From Thalassospira sp. HJ (lineage in GTDB: Bacteria > Pseudomonadota > Alphaproteobacteria > Rhodospirillales > Thalassospiraceae), in contig NZ_JYII01000019.1 in assembly GCF_000948415.1 (NCBI RefSeq), positions 1-64,000 of the forward strand: 64,000 nt of DNA, read 5' to 3'. Below, one piece after another: positions 28,395-37,474 of this stretch. Every line of letters starts with the position of its first letter. Within the stretch, counting starts at the first letter, position 1. The position numbers and the translations under genes were made by a program. Below the pieces are notes generated by a model. The model ran no database searches. It had not been told where the DNA came from and saw only the letters and a list, made by a program, of their open reading frames with translations.

Positions 28395-29261
28395 ATGCGT
28401 CTGTCTTCCTCCCTCCGCCGGACTGTTCCCGCTCTTGGCCGTGCTGCCCTCACGGCACTGGCCATGAGCGGTTTTCTTGCCACCGGTGCTGCGGCGTCTT
28501 CGGCCCTTGATGACGGCATCAATGCCTATCGCCACGGGGAATTTGAAAAGTCGGCGGGTATTTTCGCGTCGCTGGCAGACAATGGCGATGCCACCGCGCA
28601 ATATCTTCTGTCCTGTCAGACCATCAACGGAGTTGGCGTCGCGGCCAACGAAGATGCCGGTTGGGCGCTGATGAAACAGGCAGCAGACAATAGTAATCCC
28701 GATGCCAGCGTTGTTATGGCCCGCCGCCTTGAAGCCGTGGGCGGGGACAAGGCCAATATTCGCGGGCTTTATACCGCTGCTGCCCAACACAACAACACCC
28801 AGGCGATGTTGTGGCTGGCCCTTGATGCCCTTGACCAGGGCGAAGGCACAAAGGCCGAAGCGCATTTGAAACAGGCTTGGGAGCTTGGTGATCCGCGTGC
28901 GGCCACCCTGCTTGCCAACCGCTTTGCCAAAAGCGATGTTGATCGCCTGACCTATCTGCGTCGCGCCGCCCAACACGGCGAAATGCGCGCAGCCGCCTAT
29001 CTTGCCGAAGAAGCCCGCACGGTCGATGACAAGGCCGAGGCCGTTGGCTGGTGCGCCATTGCAACTGGCATGCCCGGCCATAACGAAGATGTCGACTGGA
29101 AAACCATCGGTGAAGCGGTCGAGAAAAACTGCGGCCAGTTCGACAAGGACCTGTCGCCCAAAGACCGCGCCATCAACCGCGAACGCGTCGATCATTTCCT
29201 GGCTGGTTTCTTCAAGAATTATCAGCCGTGGCAGCCTTGGCGAGCCTGCGCAGTCGACTAA
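28395..29261 (+). CDS. Secreted Sel1-like (TPR-type) repeat protein
   Basis: The 288-residue protein has a signal peptide ending near GAAASSA, followed by helical Sel1-type repeats. Examples are AGIFASLADNGDATAQYLLS, then ALMKQAADNSNPDASVVMAR, and a later LRRAAQHGEMRAAAYLAEEA. Sel1 repeats form scaffolds for protein contacts. The function here is unknown. Its stop codon overlaps that of the convergent mobA gene. Position after the glycerol operon looks incidental. Confidence 0.75.
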   Translation: MRLSSSLRRTVPALGRAALTALAMSGFLATGAAASSALDDGINAYRHGEFEKSAGIFASLADNGDATAQYLLSCQTINGVGVAANEDAGWALMKQAADNSNPDASVVMARRLEAVGGDKANIRGLYTAAAQHNNTQAMLWLALDALDQGEGTKAEAHLKQAWELGDPRAATLLANRFAKSDVDRLTYLRRAAQHGEMRAAAYLAEEARTVDDKAEAVGWCAIATGMPGHNEDVDWKTIGEAVEKNCGQFDKDLSPKDRAINRERVDHFLAGFFKNYQPWQPWRACAVD

Positions 29262-29905
29262 CCCTGCTTAGATACAGCGCTCGCAAAGGCATGGTTAATC
29301 AGTTTCAGGTCATCGGGCGTATTGACGTTGGTAAAGGGTTCCAGCCCGTCAACGACATCTTCAAACACCACCCGCGGCGCATTCAGTGCCTGCAACGGTC
29401 CGCGGACACGGCGATCATCGGAAGTCAGCAAATCCGCAATGACTGAGGCCGCATCACGATGCCAGATGCTCGATAGGTAATGGTCACGGTCGGCATGGCT
29501 GGCAAAGGCCGCCTTCGCCCCGGCATCTATGGCTGCAGCCTGCAAGCGCGCCGCCATATCCAGCGGCACAATCGGGCAATCGACCGGGAAGGTCACAAGC
29601 CAGTCGATACCGTCTGGCAAGGCCAACAGTCCCCCCAGAACGCCCCCCAACGGCCCCTGCCCCGGTGCGGGGTGATCAGCTACGACCGGCAGGCCGTAGT
29701 CCGCGAAGGTTTCGACCCCGGCATTGGATGAAATCATCACCTGATCGCATTGTGCTTGGGCAACATCAATCACCCGCCCAATCAGGCTTTTACCTCCAAC
29801 CTCGCGAAAGGCCTTATTCCCGCCCATGCGGCGTGCCTCGCCCCCGGCCAAAATAAGGCCAAGAATCGGGACATTGGAGGATCGCGATTGATCAGGTTTC
29901 GTCAC
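29258..29905 (-). CDS. mobA: Molybdenum cofactor guanylyltransferase
   Basis: The 215-residue nucleotidyltransferase has the family motif LILAGGEARRMGGNK near residues 17-31 and VVADHPAPGQGPLGG-type residues after the first domain. FPVDCPIVP supplies the metal-binding Asp. It attaches GMP to molybdopterin to make the guanine dinucleotide cofactor for DMSO-reductase family enzymes. The likely start is GTG with a weak ribosome site. No other molybdenum genes are adjacent. Confidence 0.88.
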   Translation of the reverse strand: MTKPDQSRSSNVPILGLILAGGEARRMGGNKAFREVGGKSLIGRVIDVAQAQCDQVMISSNAGVETFADYGLPVVADHPAPGQGPLGGVLGGLLALPDGIDWLVTFPVDCPIVPLDMAARLQAAAIDAGAKAAFASHADRDHYLSSIWHRDAASVIADLLTSDDRRVRGPLQALNAPRVVFEDVVDGLEPFTNVNTPDDLKLINHAFASAVSKQG

Positions 29906-30102
29906 GACGTCGGCAAACCTTTGAATTGGGCCACGTAATTTGGTGGCCTCATCATAGTCGAGAGCTCGGCGGCATGCATCTGTCGTCTTGCCGTAATGAC
30001 ATATTCAAGCCCGAGCAATCATGCTGCACTGCGTCATTTTTACATTGTCGCACCGCAGCCGTTGAATTAGACTGATTACAGATACTTCGACTTTCCACCT
30101 AG

Positions 30103-30165
30103 ATACCGGACGACCGGTATTCCTGATCCGATCAATGGGGACGGCCCCGTAAGACAGGAGGCCCC
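30103..30165 (+). ncRNA. Guanidine-II (mini-ykkC) riboswitch
   Basis: Two hairpins with ACGR tetraloops, the defining feature of the class, stand in tandem. The first is ATACCGG-ACGA-CCGGTAT (30103-30120). The second is GGGG-ACGG-CCCC (30137-30148). They are followed by AGGAGG at 30156-30161 and the ATG at 30166. The downstream gene is an SMR exporter of the guanidinium-exporter type, which is the usual partner. ATGGGG at 30135-30140 is complementary to CCCCAT at 30162-30167, suggesting that the free RNA masks the start codon and guanidine binding frees it. The rest of the 29906-30165 gap shows nothing else. Confidence 0.9.
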
Positions 30166-30486
30166 ATGGCCTGGACAGCGTTGGTTATTGCCGGATTTCT
30201 CGAAATTTGCTGGGCGATTGGCTTGAAATACACAGAAGGCTTCACCAAGCCTATACCAAGCGCCCTTACCATTGCTGCAATCATCGCCAGTTTCTGGCTG
30301 CTTTCAATCGCTATGCGCTCAATCCCGATCGGAACGGCTTACGCGATCTGGACCGGTATCGGTGCGGCGGGTGCCGTGATCTTTGGCATCATCATGGTCG
30401 GCGAACCCGCCAACCCCGGACGATTGGTTGCGATTGCGCTGATCCTGTCGGGGATCGTGATGCTGAAATTGTTCAGCCCGTCCTGA
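30166..30486 (+). CDS. sugE: SMR-family guanidinium exporter (Gdx/SugE type)
   Basis: The 106-residue protein has four membrane segments. The essential Glu is in the first segment ([18 protein letters not shown]), and [20 protein letters not shown] and the C-terminal [16 protein letters not shown] match the Gdx/SugE branch rather than EmrE. These proteins exchange protons for guanidinium. Control by an upstream guanidine-II riboswitch strongly supports guanidinium as the substrate. AGGAGG lies four bases before the ATG. Confidence 0.93.
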   Translation: MAWTALVIAGFLEICWAIGLKYTEGFTKPIPSALTIAAIIASFWLLSIAMRSIPIGTAYAIWTGIGAAGAVIFGIIMVGEPANPGRLVAIALILSGIVMLKLFSPS

Positions 30487-30511
30487 CGCACCAATCACAA
30501 CACACGAATGC

Positions 30512-30548
30512 AAAACGGGGCAGCCACTAGCTGCCCCGTTTTTTTTGA
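30512..30548. terminator. Bidirectional terminator between sugE and hydA
   Basis: CGGGGCAG and CTGCCCCG pair over a 7-base loop, preceded by AAAA and followed by a run of T's, so it serves both converging genes. Confidence 0.92.
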
Positions 30549-30567
30549 TGGATCGTTTTCGGTCGGC

Positions 30568-32019
30568 TTAAACGCCAGCCGGAATACCCTTACGCTCGAC
30601 CTTGCGCGGCGAGGTGATTTCTTTCCATTTGGAAAGCGCCTTGTTGACCGCAGGATAGGGTTCGCGGGCGATGAATTCGCCGTCGCCGCATTTGGCAAGC
30701 ACCACACCTTCTTCGGCGGCAATGCGGCCGCGGCTGAGCGTATAGCGCGGAAGGCCGGTAACCTCGATGCCTTCGAACACATTGTAGTCGATCGAGGACT
30801 GCTGATGTTCGGCGGTGATGGTTTTCGAGGCCTTCGGATCCCAGACCACAAGGTCCGCATCCGCCCCCACCAGAACTGCACCCTTGCGCGGATAGATGTT
30901 GAGGATCTTGGCAATGTTGGTCGAGGTGGCGGCCACGAACTCGTTCGGGGTCAGACGACCGGTGCCAACGCCATAGGTCCAGAGAAGCGGCATGCGGTCT
31001 TCAAGGCCGCCGGTGCCGTTCGGGATCTTGGTGAAATCGCCAACGCCATAGCGTTTCTGATCCGTGGTGAAGGCACAGTGGTCGGTTGCGACAACCTGCA
31101 AGCTGCCCGATGCCAGACCATTCCAAAGACCATCCTGATGTTCCTTGCTACGGAACGGCGGAGACATGACGCGACGTGCGGCATGGTCCCAATCGGGATT
31201 TTTGTATTCGCTGTCATCCAGAATAAGGTGCTGGATCAGCGGTTCGCCAAAGACGCGTTTGCCGTTCTGGCGCGCGCGGCGGATGGCTTCATGCGCCGGT
31301 TCGCAGGATACATGTACGATGTAAAGCGGCACATTGGCCATATCGGCAATCATGATCGCACGGTTGCAGGCTTCGCCCTCAACGTCGACCGGACGGGAAT
31401 AGGCATGTGCTTCCGGGCCATTGTTGCCTTCGGCAAGCAGTTTCGCCTGCAGGGTTGCGACCACGTCACCGTTTTCGGCATGCACCAGCGGCATCGCGCC
31501 CAGTTCCGAGCAGCGCGAGAAGGATGCGAACATTTCGTCATCATCGACCATCAGCGCGCCCTTATAGGCCATGAAGTGCTTGAAGGTGTTGATGCCCTTT
31601 TCCTGCACGATGGTCTTCATTTCATCAAAGACCTGCTCACCCCACCAGGTGATCGCCATGTGGAAGGAATAGTCACACACTGCCTTGGAAGATTTATTAT
31701 CCCAGGCCTGCAGCGCTTCAAGCAGCGACTGTTCAGGGGCCGGAAGGCAGAAATCGACAACCATGGTCGTGCCACCAGCAACGGCGGCCTTGGTGCCGCT
31801 TTCGAAATCGTCGGCGGAATAGGTGCCCATGAAGGGCATTTCCATATGGGTGTGCGGATCAATACCGCCGGGCATCACATAGCAGCCGTCGGCCTCGATC
31901 ACCTTGTCCCCGGTCAGGTTTTCTCCGATCGCGGCGATCTTGCCGTCTTCGATCAGGATATCGGATTTGTATGTCAGGTCTGCGGTAACAATGGTTCCGC
32001 CACGAATAACCATGGACAT
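30568..32019 (-). CDS. hydA: Dihydropyrimidinase
   Basis: The 483-residue amidohydrolase is preceded by AAGGAG. It shows metal ligands in DPHTHMEMPF, the Lys to be carboxylated in FMAYKGALM, His residues in MPLVHAENGD and YIVHVSCEPA, and catalytic Asp in VATDHCAF. It hydrolyses dihydrouracil or dihydrothymine to the N-carbamoyl beta-amino acid. It is the last gene of a minus-strand operon that also carries the ABC importer, a ureidopropionase and an aminotransferase. Confidence 0.93.
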   Translation of the reverse strand: MSMVIRGGTIVTADLTYKSDILIEDGKIAAIGENLTGDKVIEADGCYVMPGGIDPHTHMEMPFMGTYSADDFESGTKAAVAGGTTMVVDFCLPAPEQSLLEALQAWDNKSSKAVCDYSFHMAITWWGEQVFDEMKTIVQEKGINTFKHFMAYKGALMVDDDEMFASFSRCSELGAMPLVHAENGDVVATLQAKLLAEGNNGPEAHAYSRPVDVEGEACNRAIMIADMANVPLYIVHVSCEPAHEAIRRARQNGKRVFGEPLIQHLILDDSEYKNPDWDHAARRVMSPPFRSKEHQDGLWNGLASGSLQVVATDHCAFTTDQKRYGVGDFTKIPNGTGGLEDRMPLLWTYGVGTGRLTPNEFVAATSTNIAKILNIYPRKGAVLVGADADLVVWDPKASKTITAEHQQSSIDYNVFEGIEVTGLPRYTLSRGRIAAEEGVVLAKCGDGEFIAREPYPAVNKALSKWKEITSPRKVERKGIPAGV

Positions 32020-32200
32020 GGGTGGCTCCTTGTCTGTCTTTGCGGCGAAAAGTTGCGGGCCATCCCGGCATTTCGCCCGTTGTCTGCAAACACCCCGAGG
32101 GTATTCAATCGTCGTCGTTCATCGTTCGTAGTTCGGGAGGCAATCCCGTCCGGCGAAGCAAACACCCCGCCGGACGGGCAAAGATCACAAGACGTTCAAA

Positions 32201-33181
32201 TTACATCTTGTCGGTAACAGCGTGGGTCCAGGCACCTTCCGGCTCCTTGGTGATCACCGGATCGGAACCACCCGAAAGCAGGCTGTCAACAGTACGCTGA
32301 TAAGCTGCTTCGTCGAGAACCGCAGAATCACCAAGCAGTTTAGCGATTTCGGTCATCATGCGGACCTGGTGTTTTTCGGTCTGGGCACCGGTCATGTCGT
32401 TATCAAGAACGATCATTGCGGCGTCTTCCGGGTTTTCCTTCGCCCAGTTCCAGCCCTTCATGCTGGCATCAACAAAGCGTGCCATCTTGTCGACGAATGC
32501 CGGATCCGACAGGTTGTCTTCAAGAACATAAAGACCGTCTTCAAGGGTTGCGACGCCCTGATCTTCATATTTGAAGACCTTGAGGTCATCTTCCGGGATA
32601 CCGGCATCAATGACCTGCCAGTATTCGTTATAGGTCATGGTCGAAACGCAATCGGCCTGTTTCTGGATCAGCGGATCAACGTTGAAGCCCTGTTTCAGGA
32701 CGGTCACGCCATCATCGCCACCTTCGGTCGGAATGCCGAGTTTCGACATCCAGCTCAGGAACGGATATTCGTTGCCGAAGAACCACACACCAAGGGTACG
32801 ACCCGGGAAGTCGTCCGGGCTTTCAATGCCGGTTTCCTTCAAGCAGGTCAGCATCATGCCCGATTTGGCGAACGGCTGTGCGATGTTGACCAGCGGCACA
32901 CCCTTTTCGCGCGATGCCAATGCGGACGGCATCCAGTCAATGATCACGTCGGCACCACCACCGGCAATTACCTGCGGCGGGGCAACGTCCGGACCACCCG
33001 GATTAATCGTCACATCAAGATCGGCTTCTTCGTAGAAACCTTTGTCGAGTGCGACATAGTAGCCTGCAAACTGGGCCTGCGTGACCCATTTAAGCTGCAG
33101 GGTTACCTCATCTGCTGCCATCGCAGAAAACGATGCCAGCCCGAAACTCAACCCCATAGCAGTCGAAATAAACTTATTCAT
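32201..33181 (-). CDS. ABC substrate-binding protein, NMT1/THI5-like (probable pyrimidine)
   Basis: The 326-residue start is set by GAGGAGA nine bases before the ATG. A signal peptide ends at SAMAADEV. The mature part begins VTLQLKWVTQAQFAGYYVA, the hallmark of the THI5/NMT1-like family that binds pyrimidine-like ligands such as HMP precursors. Placement between the importer permeases and hydA suggests uracil, thymine or a related pyrimidine as ligand. A thiamine precursor is the alternative but no thi genes or TPP switch are present. Confidence 0.82.
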   Translation of the reverse strand: MNKFISTAMGLSFGLASFSAMAADEVTLQLKWVTQAQFAGYYVALDKGFYEEADLDVTINPGGPDVAPPQVIAGGGADVIIDWMPSALASREKGVPLVNIAQPFAKSGMMLTCLKETGIESPDDFPGRTLGVWFFGNEYPFLSWMSKLGIPTEGGDDGVTVLKQGFNVDPLIQKQADCVSTMTYNEYWQVIDAGIPEDDLKVFKYEDQGVATLEDGLYVLEDNLSDPAFVDKMARFVDASMKGWNWAKENPEDAAMIVLDNDMTGAQTEKHQVRMMTEIAKLLGDSAVLDEAAYQRTVDSLLSGGSDPVITKEPEGAWTHAVTDKM

Positions 33182-33242
33182 TCGTCGATGTCTCCTCAGG
33201 TTGTAGTCAAGTCCTCCCGGCGGGTCGTCTTGTTTTATGCCT

Positions 33243-34397
33243 TTAGTGGCGACGTACCCGGAATGACGGATGCCATGACGTTGCTTTTCTCTCAATATAA
33301 GCCACGGCTCCGTAGAAGGCGGTCCCCGCAAGGGCCGCCAATGCGATTTCCGCCCAGACCATGTCGATATTCATCCGCCCCACCTCGGTCGAGATGCGGA
33401 AGCCCATACCAACAATCGGGGTGCCAAAAAACTCGGCGACGATTGCGCCAATCAGCGCGAGCGTGGAATTGATTTTAAGTGCGTTGAAAACAAACGGCAT
33501 GGCAGCAGGCAAACGCAGACGAAACAGCGTTGACCAATAACCCGACGCGTATGTCGCCATCAGATCCTTTTCAAGCTTGCCGGCCGCATTCAACCCGGTG
33601 ACGGTATTCACCAGCATCGGGAAGAAGGTCATGATCACGATCACGGCAGCTTTCGACTGCCAGTCAAAGCCAAACCACATCACCATGATCGGCGCGACGC
33701 CAATGATCGGAAGTGCGGAAACCATGTTGCCCAGCGGCAAAAGACCGCGTTTGAGGAACGGCACGCGGTCGACCGCAATCGCAACGATAAAGGCCGAACC
33801 ACAGCCCATGACATAACCGCTCAAAACGGCCTTCACAAAGGTCTGGTGGAAGTCGGATGCCAGAATGTCGGTCGAATTGACAAAGCGTTCGCCAATCATG
33901 CTGGGCGGCGGCAGAAGAACCTGCGGCACGCCAAAGCCCGAAACGACCACTTCCCAGACAAACAGAAGCCATACGCCAAAAGCCACCGGCACAATCACGT
34001 TGGCCAGATGTTGTTTGCCGCGATCGAGGCTGTGGAAATTGGCAATCACATCAATCCCGCGCCAGACAAACGCCCAAAGCGACAGGATGAACAACCAGAA
34101 GCCAAGCCCGGCATAACCGGCAACACCGTGATCATAAAGAACACTCACCGCCTGCCAGCAACCAAACACCGCCACCGCCAGAATGGCGATCCCGGCCTTG
34201 ACCGAGCGCACGCCAAGCCAGGTGAAAGCAGCACCGGCAATCACGCAAAGCGCCATGGCAATGGCAAGGCCCGGGATATCGCCAACAAAGGCAACCTGTT
34301 TGCCGGTATCGCCATCAATGCCCGACAGCGGAAAGATCAGGGCCAACAAGGCCGCAATTGCCGCGACAAGACAGAATTTATCAAGTTTCATCGTCAT
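33243..34397 (-). CDS. ABC permease with extra N-terminal membrane region
   Basis: The 384-residue permease overlaps the preceding permease by ATGA. The C-terminal ~250 residues are a standard SsuC/TauC-type permease with an EAA-like loop (YASGYWSTLFRLRLPAAMPF). The first ~125 residues form about four additional hydrophobic segments absent from the sister permease. The role of this extension is unknown. It forms the channel with the 34394-35323 gene product. Confidence 0.85.
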   Translation of the reverse strand: MTMKLDKFCLVAAIAALLALIFPLSGIDGDTGKQVAFVGDIPGLAIAMALCVIAGAAFTWLGVRSVKAGIAILAVAVFGCWQAVSVLYDHGVAGYAGLGFWLFILSLWAFVWRGIDVIANFHSLDRGKQHLANVIVPVAFGVWLLFVWEVVVSGFGVPQVLLPPPSMIGERFVNSTDILASDFHQTFVKAVLSGYVMGCGSAFIVAIAVDRVPFLKRGLLPLGNMVSALPIIGVAPIMVMWFGFDWQSKAAVIVIMTFFPMLVNTVTGLNAAGKLEKDLMATYASGYWSTLFRLRLPAAMPFVFNALKINSTLALIGAIVAEFFGTPIVGMGFRISTEVGRMNIDMVWAEIALAALAGTAFYGAVAYIERKATSWHPSFRVRRH

Positions 34398-35323
34398 GGC
34401 TTTACCCCCATGCGCGCAAGGACCTTGCGTTCACACCAGCCAACGATCACCACAAGGATGGCCGCAACAAAGGCCGCTGTCAGAAGGGCCGACCAGATTT
34501 GAATGGTCTGTCCATAGTAGGAACCTGCAAGCAAACGCGCACCAAGGCCTGCCTGCGCACCGGTCGGCAATTCACCGACGATGGCACCCACCAGACTGAT
34601 CGCAATCGCGACTTTCAGGCTGGCAAACAGAAACGGCATGGCGGACGGCAAACGAAGCTGCCAGAAGGTCTGCCATTTCGAGGCGTTATAGGTCCGCATC
34701 AGATCAAGCTGGATCACCTGCGGGGAGCGCAGGCCTTTGACCATGCTGATCGTGACCGGGAAGAAGCACAGATAAGTCGAAATGACCGCCTTTGGCACCA
34801 GTCCCTTGATCCCGATGGCGCCCAGAACAACGATGATCATTGGCGCAATGGCAAGGATTGGAATGGTTTGCGATGAAATCACCCACGGCATCAGGCTTTT
34901 TTCAAGCGTCATGACATGAACAATGCCCACCGCCAGCAACACACCAAGCAACGTACCGATCCCGAAGCCCAGAAGGGTCGAGGAAAGCGTCACCCAGCTA
35001 TGATACACCAGCGACCGTTTCGACGTGATCTTGATGGCAAAGATGGTGTTATACATCTCGACCGCGACCTGATGCGGAGCCGGCAGGATCGGACGTTCCT
35101 GGGCAAGGGTATCTTCGATCAGCTGGCCTGTGGTCCAGGTCTGATCTGCACGTTCATAACGGTCGATCTGGGTCGGCGCGTTCATGAAAACGGCCCCGAC
35201 ATACCACAGAACAAGAAGCGCAATCAGGACAACGCATACCGGGCCGGTCTGACCCGACATCATGCGCGTCCAGATCGATGGTCCGGCAAGCGTGCCGGTC
35301 ATGGAAGCAGCATTAGTCGTCAT
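34394..35323 (-). CDS. ABC permease of the pyrimidine importer
   Basis: The 309-residue start chosen overlaps the ATPase stop by 11 bases; a longer frame upstream runs inside the ATPase gene and is unlikely. It is a six-segment SsuC/ThiX-type permease with the EAA-like loop YNASKWQTFWQLRLPSAMPF near residue 215. It shows a periplasmic stretch of about 60 residues after the first segment. Subunit of the importer with its neighbours. Confidence 0.85.
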   Translation of the reverse strand: MTTNAASMTGTLAGPSIWTRMMSGQTGPVCVVLIALLVLWYVGAVFMNAPTQIDRYERADQTWTTGQLIEDTLAQERPILPAPHQVAVEMYNTIFAIKITSKRSLVYHSWVTLSSTLLGFGIGTLLGVLLAVGIVHVMTLEKSLMPWVISSQTIPILAIAPMIIVVLGAIGIKGLVPKAVISTYLCFFPVTISMVKGLRSPQVIQLDLMRTYNASKWQTFWQLRLPSAMPFLFASLKVAIAISLVGAIVGELPTGAQAGLGARLLAGSYYGQTIQIWSALLTAAFVAAILVVIVGWCERKVLARMGVKP

Positions 35324-36140
35324 TGCTGTGCCCCGCGCGCAGCCCTTCACGAACCCGATGCGCAATCTCGAGGAATTCCGGCGTTTCGCGGATATCAAGC
35401 GTGCGGTCTTTCGGGAAGTCGGTTTCGATCACATCAATGATCCGCCCCGGACGCGGCGACATGACGACAATCTTGGTCGACAGGTACACAGCCTCGGGGA
35501 TGGAGTGCGTGACAAACGCCACCGTCTTGTTGGTGCGCGCCCACAATTTCAGAAGCTGCTCATTAAGGTGATCACGCACAATCTCATCAAGTGCGCCGAA
35601 CGGCTCATCCATCAACAGAAGATCGGCATCGAAGGACAGGGCACGCGCAATCGATGCACGTTGCTGCATGCCACCGGACAGCTGCCATGGGAATTTCTTT
35701 TCAAAGCCATTGAGCTCGACCAGTTTCAGGGCCTCCTGGGCGCGCTTGATGCGCTCTTCCTTGGAGATTTCCATGATTTCGAGCGGCAAGGTCACATTGC
35801 GTTCGATCGAACGCCACGGCAGCAGGGCTGGCGCCTGAAACACATAGCCATAAGCGCGCTGTTCGCGGGCTTCGTGCGGCGAAACACCATTGATCGAAAT
35901 GTCGCCGCCAGTGGCTTGCTCCAGATCGGCGATCACACGCAGCAGCGTGGTTTTGCCGCAACCGGACGGACCGATAAAGGAAACGAAATCGCCTTCTTCG
36001 ATGGTCAGATCGACATCGGAAAGGGCGTACACAGGACCATCTGCCGTCTGAAAGGTCAACGACAGTTTCTTGATATCAACAACAGCTTTTTTTGATGCGG
36101 GCATCTCAGCAACATTATTGACGACTTGTTTTAGCGTCAT
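35313..36140 (-). CDS. ABC ATPase of the pyrimidine importer
   Basis: The 275-residue SsuB/TauB-type ATPase carries Walker A GPSGCGKTT, signature LSGGMQQR, Walker B LLLMDEPFGALDE and switch VTHSIPEAV, all canonical. AGGGGA precedes the ATG. It powers the two permeases encoded next. A hairpin between it and the upstream amidohydrolase may lower its transcript level relative to the first two genes. Confidence 0.9.
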   Translation of the reverse strand: MTLKQVVNNVAEMPASKKAVVDIKKLSLTFQTADGPVYALSDVDLTIEEGDFVSFIGPSGCGKTTLLRVIADLEQATGGDISINGVSPHEAREQRAYGYVFQAPALLPWRSIERNVTLPLEIMEISKEERIKRAQEALKLVELNGFEKKFPWQLSGGMQQRASIARALSFDADLLLMDEPFGALDEIVRDHLNEQLLKLWARTNKTVAFVTHSIPEAVYLSTKIVVMSPRPGRIIDVIETDFPKDRTLDIRETPEFLEIAHRVREGLRAGHSNDD

Positions 36141-36317
36141 GGGGTTTCCCCTGATCGTATGTCTCTCTTCCGAACCAGAAAGATTTTCTGGTCCGACTTA
36201 TTGGAAGCCTCCCTCAGGGACGTTGCCCTGAACCTTGTCGACAGTCGATCAAACGCATAAAGCCTTTGTCCGGTCATCGCCGGGAATGGGGAATGATACC
36301 CCAGCTGTCGATCAAGG

Positions 36318-36349
36318 CAAAACGGCGAGCAGCAAGAAACCGCTCGCCG
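36318..36349 (-). terminator. Possible internal terminator/attenuator
   Basis: On minus, CGGCGAGC and GCTCGCCG pair and are followed by TTTTGCC. It lies just after the nitrilase-family gene and before the ABC genes, and may reduce read-through. Confidence 0.6.
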
Positions 36350-36360
36350 GTAACATGAAA

Positions 36361-37227
36361 TCAGTTTCCGTCGGTCAGACGGGTATAGGTCGACGGGCGA
36401 CGATCGCGGAAAAACTGCCAGTTGTCGCGGATTTCGCGCACCATCGACATATCCATGTCATGGACCAGCAATTCGTCCTTGTCGCGGGACGCCTGGGACT
36501 CAATCTCGCCGCGCGGATTGACGAAATAGCTCTGACCGTAAAACTCGCCAATGTTCCAGGGCGCCTCGGTGCCGACGCGGTTGATCGCGCCGATGAAGCA
36601 GCCATTGGCCACAGCCGATGCCGGCTGTTCGAGTTTCCAGATATATTCCGATACCCCGGCAACGGTCGCCGACGGATTGACGATATATTCTGCCCCGTTA
36701 AGCGCAAGCGCACGCCAGCCTTCCGGGAAGTGGCGGTCATAGCAGATATAAACGCCAAGCTTGCAATACTGGGTGTCAAAGACCGGCCAATCCGATGCAC
36801 CCGGCTTGAAGAAGAATTTCTCCCAGAAACCGGCGACATGGGGGATATGAGTTTTGCGGTATTTCCCAAGATAGGTACCGTCGGCATCAATGACGGCAGC
36901 GGTGTTGTAATACACACCGGTGATGTCTTCCTCATAGATCGGAACAACGATCACCATTTTGTATTTTGCTGCCAGTTCGCACATCAGCTGTGTGGTCGGG
37001 CCATCCGGGATTTTTTCCGCGGCCGCATACCACTTCTTGTCCTGGCTCGGACAGAAATAGGGCTGGGTGAAAACTTCCTGAAAGCACAGGACCTGCACAC
37101 CTTTTTTGGCTGCCTCTTCAATATAGGGCAGATGTGCGTCAATCATGGCCTTGCGGATTTCTTCTGGCGTCTGATCGGTTGACCCTTTCAGACTCATTTG
37201 AATCAGTCCGCCTCTCAGCATCGACAT
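36361..37227 (-). CDS. Beta-ureidopropionase, nitrilase superfamily
   Basis: The 288-residue hydrolase has the full nitrilase triad: Glu in VLCFQEVF, Lys in GKYRKTHIPH and Cys in VYICYDRHFPEG. The PYFCPSQD stretch is typical of N-carbamoyl-beta-alanine and N-carbamoylputrescine amidohydrolases. In an operon with hydA and a beta-alanine-type aminotransferase, cleavage of N-carbamoyl-beta-alanine to beta-alanine, CO2 and ammonia is expected. AAGGAGGT precedes the start. A second, unrelated amidohydrolase for the same step is encoded at 41978-43249. Confidence 0.87.
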   Translation of the reverse strand: MSMLRGGLIQMSLKGSTDQTPEEIRKAMIDAHLPYIEEAAKKGVQVLCFQEVFTQPYFCPSQDKKWYAAAEKIPDGPTTQLMCELAAKYKMVIVVPIYEEDITGVYYNTAAVIDADGTYLGKYRKTHIPHVAGFWEKFFFKPGASDWPVFDTQYCKLGVYICYDRHFPEGWRALALNGAEYIVNPSATVAGVSEYIWKLEQPASAVANGCFIGAINRVGTEAPWNIGEFYGQSYFVNPRGEIESQASRDKDELLVHDMDMSMVREIRDNWQFFRDRRPSTYTRLTDGN

Positions 37228-37474
37228 CCGAGATACCTCCTTGATCTGATATTTTTATGTCCTTGCCAGCTTTTGCTGATCTTTGGACTTATGCCCTCGC
37301 GCGCCCCAAGAACCCTGTTTTGTTTTATGCGGGTCCATTCCCAGACGGGACGCGATCAGAAAAATCGCGAAACAGATGTTTCCTCCGAGCGTTGCAGAAC
37401 CGTTTGATTTTTATAGGCCCTGCAAGCCGATGCCCCCTGCCCGTTTGACCGGACAAGGGGCAAATGCCGTGATC

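Noticed and set aside
30508-32217. 569-codon plus-strand frame
   Set aside because: It is antisense to hydA and spans the sugE terminator; it has no plausible domain.
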